Positions 45,970 to 51,699 of a stretch of 64,000 nt of DNA are shown piece by piece (within the stretch, counting starts at the first letter, position 1; every line of letters starts with the position of its first letter). The notes beneath the pieces are model-generated. The model saw only the letters and a program-made list of their open reading frames with translations. It ran no database searches and was not told the origin of the DNA. The stretch is from Chitinophagaceae bacterium (lineage in GTDB: Bacteria > Bacteroidota > Bacteroidia > Chitinophagales > Chitinophagaceae). Made by a program: the position numbers and the translations under genes. The stretch is from positions 682,001 to 746,000 of the forward strand of contig JADKHN010000001.1 of assembly GCA_016721725.1 (NCBI GenBank), written 5' to 3'.

Positions 45970-46986
45970 TCAGCGAGCCCACCCCTGGGAAAGATCGGTG
46001 AAACCGCAATATTGAAATCCCGGGAAGGAATCTGTTCCATATTTAAACCGCAGCCTTTGAGGAAATTCTTTGATCAGTTTGGCTGTTTTGAAAAAAAAGG
46101 GAATGGTAAGGCTGGATTGGTTCAAACCAAGGTCATTTCCTGAAAATGTCTTTATATAGGTCAGCAAGACAAGCCTGGTATAGACGGGATCCAAATTGAC
46201 AGGAATTTCAACTTCAATTCCCTGATGAAAAATAGCCGGGCAACATTCAGGCTTGTTCATTTCGGCTGCAGTGGCAGCCGATAATTCCATCAGGGTCTTT
46301 AATGGTAAAACCTCATACCCCGAAGCGGATAGATTGCTGATAAGGGCTGCTTCTACCCTAACCAATTCCGGTATCATGATCGCGCGGGGACATTGCGCGG
46401 CCAGGTTGGCAAAAATATTCACGATCGGTTCCCTGTATAACCCCGGCATCATGGTCTCCGAAAGGATGATATCCGGATGTCGTCCGGTTTCAACCTGGTA
46501 GGTTGATGCATCGGCTTGAATGATTTCAAGCACATGATCTCCCATATCGAACAGATCGATCGTTTTTCGGAGATAGGCAAGACTCTCCGGGTTCAAATCG
46601 ATCAAAACCATTTTCAGTTGCGAGGGACTGAACAGGGTGGTAAGCGGAGTAAGCAATGTGGCAAAAGGGCCTGTGCCGGCATATAGAACCGTGACAGGAT
46701 TTCCCTTTTTTTCGAGTAATTTAAACGATATCGCCTCGGCTATTCCTTTTATGAACATCCGGGTACGCATAAAATCAATGATGCAAAAAGAAGCAGAAAC
46801 AGGACTTACCGCCCTTCCGTGGTCTGTTTCGATATGGGTGGACAAAACCTCAGATCCTTCAAATGAGGTTACTTGTTGAAAAAGGTCTTTCAGCGCATAA
46901 GCTGCTTCACTGACAGCCCCGTAACGAAGCGGATCTTCCATCAGCAAACGGGTAATTTCCCCTAATTTTTTATTATGCTCTGTCAC
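45970..46986 (-). CDS. SAM-dependent methyltransferase-like protein (distantly PRMT-like)
   Basis: The 338-residue protein starts at GTG (46986). Motif I of a class I methyltransferase reads 'VTVLYAGTGPFATLLTPL' (about residues 97-114), with 'MVLIDLNPESLAYLRKTI' as the acidic loop. 'DIILSETMMPGLYREPIVNIFANL' resembles the double-glutamate loop of arginine methyltransferases. An N-terminal helical region (1-90) may be a substrate-binding part. The substrate is unknown. It is the gene downstream of the structured stretch 47163-47270. Confidence 0.7.
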   Translation of the reverse strand: MTEHNKKLGEITRLLMEDPLRYGAVSEAAYALKDLFQQVTSFEGSEVLSTHIETDHGRAVSPVSASFCIIDFMRTRMFIKGIAEAISFKLLEKKGNPVTVLYAGTGPFATLLTPLTTLFSPSQLKMVLIDLNPESLAYLRKTIDLFDMGDHVLEIIQADASTYQVETGRHPDIILSETMMPGLYREPIVNIFANLAAQCPRAIMIPELVRVEAALISNLSASGYEVLPLKTLMELSAATAAEMNKPECCPAIFHQGIEVEIPVNLDPVYTRLVLLTYIKTFSGNDLGLNQSSLTIPFFFKTAKLIKEFPQRLRFKYGTDSFPGFQYCGFTDLSQGWAR

Positions 46987-47162
46987 GTTTGTTCAACTGT
47001 AAAAATGATAACCATTGATCGGATCAAAACAAGAAGATCCATTGTCAGGCTTGTATTGAAAAGGCTGAAAAGTCATTAAAGTTAGGTTTTTACCTACTGG
47101 GAGGGTCAATTGGCGGTTGTTGGACAATCGCATTTGCAAGCCTGCGGGTTTTAAATCATACG

Positions 47163-47270
47163 GCCCCGCATAGATTGCGAGGCAGTTTGATGTGGCTCCC
47201 CTTATTGACGTAAAAAGCCGCTGCCCCCTTGTGCACAGGTTCACACAAGGGCGGGAGTATGCATCTCCCG
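47163..47270. other. Structured intergenic stretch with three hairpins upstream of the methyltransferase gene
   Basis: Three strong hairpins follow one another: GCCCCGCA/TGCGAGGC (47163-47183, one mismatch), CCCTTGTG/CACAAGGG (47226-47251, loop of 10) and CGGGAG/CTCCCG (47252-47270, loop TATGCAT). They lie between the lipoprotein stop (47280) and the methyltransferase start (46986). They could form an RNA leader, a terminator complex or a repeat. I do not recognise any known riboswitch or small RNA. Confidence 0.5.
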
Positions 47271-47279
47271 GACTGTACT

Positions 47280-47726
47280 TTATTTGTTCATCAAGGTTGC
47301 GGGTCTCGACATTTTACTCTGAGATGTTGAACTTTCCTTGATCTTTGATCCATTTGCTTTTCCATAAGGGCAATAATAATCAATGGCATCCTGGGCTTGA
47401 ATATAGGAAAGATCATATTCCACCACGGTTCCGTTGGTAATAATATTGGCTGTATAATTATAGAAATTCCGGTTGCCATAAGCGCCAAAGTTTCCATACA
47501 TCAGATCCTCTTCATAGACCCTCAATCCATCCAGATTACGGATGATGGTATAGCCATAGTTTGTTTCTACAACATAGTACCCGCAGGAATTACTGCTATA
47601 GACCACACGGCCCTGTTCCTGTGAAAGCCAGTATGAATTGTCATCATATACCTTTTCCTTGGTACAACTGGCGATTAAAACGGCAGCCAAAGCCGTTACG
47701 AACGCATAAGTAAAGATCTTTTTCAT
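47280..47726 (-). CDS. Lipoprotein of unknown function
   Basis: Starting at the ATG at 47726 (MKKIFTYAFVTALAAVLIASCTKEK), the protein is 148 residues with a lipobox 'LIASC' (C21). The mature part has many Tyr, Asn and Gly residues ('SNSCGYYVVETNYGYTIIRNLDGLRVYEEDLMYGNFGAYGNRNFYNYTANIITNGT') and forms short repeated beta strands. It has no motif that I recognise. The longer ATG at 47771 adds a non-signal-like stretch and is rejected. Confidence 0.75.
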   Translation of the reverse strand: MKKIFTYAFVTALAAVLIASCTKEKVYDDNSYWLSQEQGRVVYSSNSCGYYVVETNYGYTIIRNLDGLRVYEEDLMYGNFGAYGNRNFYNYTANIITNGTVVEYDLSYIQAQDAIDYYCPYGKANGSKIKESSTSQSKMSRPATLMNK

Positions 47727-47807
47727 GAGTAATTTATTTTTAGATGTTTCATTACAATACTCAGATGGCAAAAGACAGGCTAAGTTTTATTAAAATTTGT
47801 TAAAATG

Positions 47808-47834
47808 AAAAGCCCGGCATTTCTGCCGGGCTTT
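47808..47834 (-). terminator. Terminator of the last tRNA-Asn copy
   Basis: AAAGCCCGGC-ATTTCT-GCCGGGCTTT forms a perfect 10-base stem. In the minus-strand direction it follows the tRNA-Asn copy at 47836-47922 directly and ends in a TTTTCATTTTA run. Confidence 0.75.
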
Positions 47835-47835
47835 G

Positions 47836-47922
47836 CTCCTGTTGGACTTGAACCAACGACCCTCTGATTAACAGTCAGATGCTCTAACCACCCCCGAGCT
47901 ATCAGGAGGGGAGCTAAGGAGG
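47836..47922 (-). pseudogene. tRNA-Asn copy 1, damaged (D-loop insertion and shortened acceptor strand)
   Basis: The anticodon arm (CTGTTAATC, anticodon GTT) and the T-arm (GGTTCAAGTCC) are identical to the intact copy at 48115. The D-loop holds a 21-base insertion (47890-47910, ACCCCCGAGCTATCAGGAGGG) where the intact gene has four bases. The 3' acceptor strand lacks three of the five Gs (CAACAGGAG instead of CAACAGGGGGAG), so it cannot pair fully. It is probably not functional. Confidence 0.75.
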
Positions 47923-47955
47923 CCAATTATCTTAAAAAAAACCGCAGGGCTGTGT

Positions 47956-47971
47956 GGGGGGGGGGGGGGGG
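47956..47971. repeat. Run of 16 G residues between tRNA-Asn copies
   Basis: The spacer after tRNA copy 2 (in the minus direction) should hold a terminator like that at 48086, but instead carries G16 next to GGTCTTTG. It may be a real tract or a consensus error. Confidence 0.6.
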
Positions 47972-47980
47972 AGGTCTTTG

Positions 47981-48069
47981 CTCCCCCTGTTGGACTTGAA
48001 CCAACGACCCTCTGATTAACAGTCAGATGCTCTAACCATCCCGATAGCTATCGGGAGAGCTAAGGAGGC
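47981..48069 (-). tRNA. tRNA-Asn(GTT) copy 2, with a 19-base palindrome in the D-loop
   Basis: It is identical to the intact copy except that the four D-loop bases AACT (plus strand) are replaced by ATCCCGATAGCTATCGGGA (48038-48056), and the first base pair is altered (G instead of T at the 5' end). The length is 89 instead of 74. The D-stem bases AGCTC and GAGC are kept, so the insert would extend the D-loop as a hairpin. Whether this tRNA is processed and functional is doubtful. Confidence 0.65.
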
Positions 48070-48085
48070 CAATTATCTTATAAAA

Positions 48086-48113
48086 AAAGACCCCGGCAAT
48101 TGCCGAGGTCTTT
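48086..48113 (-). terminator. Terminator of the intact tRNA-Asn
   Basis: AAAGACCCCGGCAATTGCCGAGGTCTTT folds into a stem with one mismatch. In the minus direction it lies directly after the tRNA and ends in a T7 run (A7 at 48082-48088 on the plus strand). Confidence 0.8.
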
Positions 48114-48114
48114 G

Positions 48115-48188
48115 CTCCCCCTGTTGGACTTGAACCAACGACCCTCTGATTAACAGTCAGATGCTCTAACCAACTGAGCTAAGGAGGA
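48115..48188 (-). tRNA. tRNA-Asn(GTT), intact copy
   Basis: This is a complete 74-base cloverleaf. The acceptor strands are TCCTCCT and AGGGGGA with discriminator G; the D-arm is GCTC-AGTTGGTTA-GAGC; the anticodon arm TCTGA-CTGTTAA-TCAGA has anticodon GTT; the T-arm is GTTGG-TTCAAGT-CCAAC. CCA is not encoded. It is the only apparently sound copy in the array. Confidence 0.95.
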
Positions 48189-48199
48189 ATCTATTTTTT

Positions 48200-48278
48200 C
48201 AACTGAGTCCCGCCCTGCGACGGGATCTTGTTTTTCTATTGCTCCTGCGTCGCAATGAAAAACTACGACTAAGGAGGA
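48200..48278 (-). pseudogene. Interrupted 5' fragment of a fourth tRNA-Asn gene
   Basis: On the minus strand TCCTCCTTAG (48278-48269) is the exact 5' end of tRNA-Asn. About 61 bases of unrelated sequence follow, then CTCAGTTG (48207-48200), the next eight bases of the gene, after which similarity stops. The insert contains the CCCGTCGCAGGGCGGG palindrome. The fragment lies just downstream of a promoter, so it probably marks the original first gene of the array. Confidence 0.7.
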
Positions 48279-48297
48279 ATATCCCCATTTGGGGTGG

Positions 48298-48305
48298 CAA
48301 ATATA
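48298..48305 (-). promoter_or_regulatory. Candidate -7 box for the tRNA-Asn array
   Basis: TATATTTG on the minus strand matches TAnnTTTG. It lies about 20 bases upstream of the first tRNA-Asn 5' end (48278), the spacing expected for a tRNA operon promoter. I see no clear -33 TTG. Confidence 0.55.
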
Positions 48306-48345
48306 GGGCATTTTCGTTTTCCAGATGAAAATCAACGCAACTATT

Positions 48346-48696
48346 TCAGCCCCCAAACAGGCTGCCACCGGCAATTCCGATAAAAACACCCTCCTCGCGG
48401 ATTTCCAACGGGAAGGTCTTCAAAAAATACCCCTCCCCGCTCACATTGCGGCCATTCCGGGGATCGAAGCGGTAGCGGTGCAGGGGACAAACGAGATTTC
48501 CGGAAGCGTCCAGGTAACCATCAGCCAGTATGCCGCCGGCATGGGGGCATTTATGGGTACAGGCGAAAAGGGTGTCCCGGTGAAGGCCCAGGCAGATCTT
48601 TTTGCCACTGACCTCCAATTCCGCCATTCCATTAGGAGAAAATTCAATTTCTTCCCGGCTTTCGGCGATCTTATACCAACTGAGGGTTGATTTCAT
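48346..48696 (-). CDS. Rieske [2Fe-2S] ferredoxin-like protein
   Basis: Starting at the ATG at 48696 the protein is 116 residues. The Rieske cluster ligands are in 'CTHKCPHAGG' (Cys and His of CxH) and 'CPLHRYRFD' (Cys and His of CxxH), about 21 residues apart. The flanking beta strands are typical of the small ferredoxin component of Rieske dioxygenases or nitrite-reductase NirD-like proteins. No oxygenase gene is nearby, so the partner is unknown. It sits alone between the tRNA array and hflX. Confidence 0.9.
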   Translation of the reverse strand: MKSTLSWYKIAESREEIEFSPNGMAELEVSGKKICLGLHRDTLFACTHKCPHAGGILADGYLDASGNLVCPLHRYRFDPRNGRNVSGEGYFLKTFPLEIREEGVFIGIAGGSLFGG

Positions 48697-48708
48697 CAAT
48701 TATATTTT

Positions 48709-48801
48709 ACCACAGATAGACACAGATTAAAAATCCCGGATTAACACAGTTCACTTTATTCAAAATAAAATCTGTGTTCCTTAATCTGTGTAATCTGTGG
48801 T
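48709..48801. repeat. Inverted repeat ACCACAGAT...ATCTGTGGT
   Basis: ACCACAGATAGACACAGATTAA (48709-48730) pairs with TTAATCTGTGTAATCTGTGGT (48781-48801), with one or two mismatches. It is related in style to the ACCACAAAGG repeats and lies between the Rieske and hflX genes. Confidence 0.75.
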
Positions 48802-48813
48802 TATCCCTAAAAA

Positions 48814-50007
48814 TCAATAAAAAAACTCCGCCCGGTACGGATACCTTACCCGGTACATGTCCCGTACCGCATGCAGGATGGTGGTGCGGAGGCCCTCCAC
48901 ATTGGTACGCTCGGTGGCCGATACGAACACGCAATTGCCCTTGGTCTCGTTCTGCCAACGCTGCCTGAGGTCGGCCAGGATCTCCTGCTTCACCTCGGGG
49001 GCCAGCCACTGATCAAAAGCCTCTTTTTCGTATTTGTCCATTTTATTGAAGACGGTGATGGTGGGCTTATCGGCCGCGCCCAGTTCGGCCAGGGTGGCAT
49101 TCACCACTTTCAGTTGCTCCTCGTAATGCGCATGCGACAGATCCACCACATGCATCAGTACATCGGCTTCCCGCACTTCGTCGAGCGTGCTTTTGAAACT
49201 CTCCACGAGATGGTGAGGTAGTTTCCGGATGAATCCCACGGTATCGCTGAGCAAAAAGGGAGTCTGTTCAAACACCACTTTTCTCGTGGTGGTATCCAGT
49301 GTTGCGAATAACTTGTTCTCGGCAAAGACCTCGCTCTTGCTCAGCAGGTTCATGAGGGTCGATTTGCCCACATTGGTATAACCCACCAGGGCCACCCGGA
49401 TGAATTCACCGCGGTCCTTGCGTTGGGTAAATGATTGTTTGTCTATTTCTGCCAGGCGTTTACGCAATAAGCCGATCTTATCCTTCACGATACGACGATC
49501 GGTCTCGATCTCGGTCTCACCCGGACCCCTCGTACCGACCCCGCCGCCCTGGCGTTCCAGGTGTTTCCACATTCCCTTCAACCGGGGCAGGATGTATTGG
49601 TATTGGGCCAGTTCCACCTGGGTCTTGGCCTGGGCAGTCTTGGCCCGGCTGGCGAAGATATCGAGGATGAGGTCGCTGCGGTCGATGGTCTTTACATTCA
49701 GTTCCTTTTCAATGTTCTGGATCTGCGAACCGGTCAGTTCATCATCGAAGATCACCACGGTGATATTGCCCTTCATTTGTATGAATTGCCTGATCTCCTC
49801 GAGCTTGCCTTTCCCGACAAAGGTCTTACTGTCGGGATGCGGTAGTTTCTGCATGAACCGTTTCACGGTGACGGCGCCAGCCGTCTCGGCCAGGAAGGCG
49901 AGCTCATCGAGATACTCGTTCAGCATCTGTTCAGTCTGTTCCTTATAGACCAACCCCACCAGGATAGCCTGTTCTTCGGTAAAGGATTGTAGTTTTTTTT
50001 CTATCAA
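48814..50007 (-). CDS. hflX: GTPase HflX
   Basis: The 397-residue protein has the HflX N-terminal domain ('HPDSKTFVGKGKLEEI', about residues 57-72; 'RGPGETEIETDRR', about 158-170) and the GTPase domain with 'ALVGYTNVGKSTLMN' (about 207-221), 'DTVGFIRKLPHHLVESF' and 'NKMDK'. HflX splits stalled ribosomes and binds the 50S subunit. The length is normal and all G motifs are present. The start ATG is at 50007. Confidence 0.95.
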   Translation of the reverse strand: MIEKKLQSFTEEQAILVGLVYKEQTEQMLNEYLDELAFLAETAGAVTVKRFMQKLPHPDSKTFVGKGKLEEIRQFIQMKGNITVVIFDDELTGSQIQNIEKELNVKTIDRSDLILDIFASRAKTAQAKTQVELAQYQYILPRLKGMWKHLERQGGGVGTRGPGETEIETDRRIVKDKIGLLRKRLAEIDKQSFTQRKDRGEFIRVALVGYTNVGKSTLMNLLSKSEVFAENKLFATLDTTTRKVVFEQTPFLLSDTVGFIRKLPHHLVESFKSTLDEVREADVLMHVVDLSHAHYEEQLKVVNATLAELGAADKPTITVFNKMDKYEKEAFDQWLAPEVKQEILADLRQRWQNETKGNCVFVSATERTNVEGLRTTILHAVRDMYRVRYPYRAEFFY

Positions 50008-50025
50008 TTTGAAAATGTTTTTTTA

Positions 50026-50099
50026 ACCACAAAGGGCACAAAGTAATTTTAGTAACCTTTATGCGAGATGTGTTGCATTATCTCCGTGCACTTTGTGGT
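50026..50099. repeat. Inverted repeat ACCACAAAGGGCACAAAG / CTTTGTGGT
   Basis: ACCACAAAG (50026) and CTTTGTGGT (50091) are the outer arms, with weaker inner pairing. It lies in the gap between hflX and the PPIase gene and is another member of the family seen at 31209 and 60562. Confidence 0.75.
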
Positions 50100-50118
50100 A
50101 AAATTTCTGCATAAAACT

Positions 50119-50150
50119 AAAACGTTCCGGCGCAATACCGGAACGTTTTT
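50119..50150. terminator. Intrinsic terminator between hflX and the PPIase gene
   Basis: AAAACGTTCCGG-CGCAATA-CCGGAACGTTTTT forms a perfect 12-base stem flanked by A and T runs. It would end transcription of the PPIase gene, whose stop is at 50168, and could work in both directions. Confidence 0.85.
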
Positions 50151-50167
50151 ATAAGAACTTCATAGAT

Positions 50168-51532
50168 TTAATTCCTGCCGGCATTGGAGACCCATTTCTT
50201 CATCTCCTCGCAGGAACGGTATTCCTCGTCCACCTGGATGAAATAAGTGGGAATCTTGCTGTTGAACCATTTCTCCAGCGCCTCATTCTTCTTCTCTTCC
50301 AGCGCCCGTTGCGCAACGCGGTTATAATCGTCCTTCAGGTTCTCGCGGTGCGGTTCTGTTTTTGATTTGAGGTAAACGATGCGCAGGCCCTTCCTTCCCC
50401 TGTCGTCGGTAAAGGCGGTCGGTTGAGAGTATTCGCCCACTTTCAGACTTTCCATCATCACCACCATGTCTTTATCAAGCTGGTCGATGGTGAGGTAGGT
50501 GCTGCCGTCCCTTGCGCTGCTGAGTTGCCCGGCATTGAACTTGCTGGCCTCATCATCGCTGAAACGGGAGACCGCTTCGCCGAAGGTGAGATTGCCGTCC
50601 ACCAGCAGCTTACGGATGGAATCCAGTTTTTCCGTAGTGGATTTCAACTCAATGGAAGTAACCTGCGGAATGAGCAGGATATGCCTTACGACGGCGTCAT
50701 CGCCTGCGCGACTCACCAGTTGAAGGATATGATACCCGAAACGGGTCTTAAAGGGATTCGATACCTGTCCATCTTTGAGGGTAAAGGCTTTCGACAACCA
50801 GATGGGATCGAGGTCCTTCTGGCTCCGGTTGATCTCGTATTGTCCTCCGTTCTCCTTGCTGCCGGGATCCATGGTATAGTTGCTGGCCAGGGTCTTGAAA
50901 TCCTTCTTGCCGCTCTCCACCTGTTGCTTGTAATCCTTCAGTTGCTGGATACAGTATTCCTCGGCTTCACGGCTGGCTTTTGGGAACAATACGATCTGGC
51001 TCACTTCCACCTCACTCTCATAGAGGAATAAACTGTCTTTGGGGATCTTGCTGTAAAATTTTTTGACTTCGTTGGGGGTGATGCGGATGTCTTCCACGAT
51101 CTTGTTCCGCATGGCGCGCGACAGCATCTGGTCGCGGATGGGTTCCTTAAAATCCTCTTTGAGCTGGTACACCGACTTGCCGGCGATCCTCTCCAGTTCA
51201 TCCTTAGTACCGTATTGCATGATGAAGCTCCTGATCCGGTTGTCGATATCGGCGTCCACTTCTTCATCGGTTACCGGCAGGGAATCCTTCTGCGCCTGCA
51301 ATACCAGGGCCTTGATGGCCATGGCCTGTTCAAGCACCAGGCAGGCGGCATTCTCGGGGATCTCCACGTTCTGCCGTTGCATATCGATGATGCTGTTCTC
51401 AATATCGCTCTTGAGGATGATCTTGTCGCCCACTACGGCAACGATCTTGTCGGCCACCACGCCTTTGGGTTGCGCTTTGGCTACCATGACCAGGGAGAGG
51501 ACCGTAATAAGGACTAAGGAAATTTGCTTCAT
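50168..51532 (-). CDS. SurA-like periplasmic peptidyl-prolyl isomerase/chaperone
   Basis: The 454-residue protein has a signal peptide (about 1-20), a SurA-type N-terminal chaperone domain (about 25-170, 'VADKIVAVVGDKIILKSDIENSIIDMQRQ') and two parvulin-type PPIC domains (about 175-275 and 280-380). Their motifs are 'SQIVLFPKAS...FGYHILQLV' and 'VRHILLIP...ERVSRFSDDEASKFNAGQL'-like. It should assist folding of outer membrane proteins. A -7 box at 51540-51547 lies just upstream of the ATG. Confidence 0.92.
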   Translation of the reverse strand: MKQISLVLITVLSLVMVAKAQPKGVVADKIVAVVGDKIILKSDIENSIIDMQRQNVEIPENAACLVLEQAMAIKALVLQAQKDSLPVTDEEVDADIDNRIRSFIMQYGTKDELERIAGKSVYQLKEDFKEPIRDQMLSRAMRNKIVEDIRITPNEVKKFYSKIPKDSLFLYESEVEVSQIVLFPKASREAEEYCIQQLKDYKQQVESGKKDFKTLASNYTMDPGSKENGGQYEINRSQKDLDPIWLSKAFTLKDGQVSNPFKTRFGYHILQLVSRAGDDAVVRHILLIPQVTSIELKSTTEKLDSIRKLLVDGNLTFGEAVSRFSDDEASKFNAGQLSSARDGSTYLTIDQLDKDMVVMMESLKVGEYSQPTAFTDDRGRKGLRIVYLKSKTEPHRENLKDDYNRVAQRALEEKKNEALEKWFNSKIPTYFIQVDEEYRSCEEMKKWVSNAGRN

Positions 51533-51539
51533 ATTGATC

Positions 51540-51547
51540 CAAAAGTA
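51540..51547 (-). promoter_or_regulatory. Candidate -7 box upstream of the SurA-like gene
   Basis: TACTTTTG on the minus strand matches TAnnTTTG and is only 8 bases upstream of the start codon, so the transcript would be nearly leaderless. A -33 TTG is not evident. Confidence 0.4.
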
Positions 51548-51699
51548 TTCAAAAATATACGGCCTGAACCGCAGGGGGCCGCGATGGGCCTGTATTTAAC
51601 AAAAGATTAGACCTAATTCAGTTGGTTGGTTTTTAGTTATTTAGTTATCTGCATAAAACCTGTTATACCAACTGATAAACTAAGAACTAACAAACTAAC

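Noticed and set aside
47077..47084. Promoter TAACTTTA directly before the small ORF as a promoter for that ORF
   Set aside because: The start of transcription would fall inside the ORF, so it could serve the methyltransferase gene but not the ORF from its ATG.
46993..47244. 83-residue open frame upstream of the methyltransferase gene
   Set aside because: Its first two thirds run through the three hairpins and have an unnatural composition; only the last 27 codons were kept as a possible small ORF in the findings.
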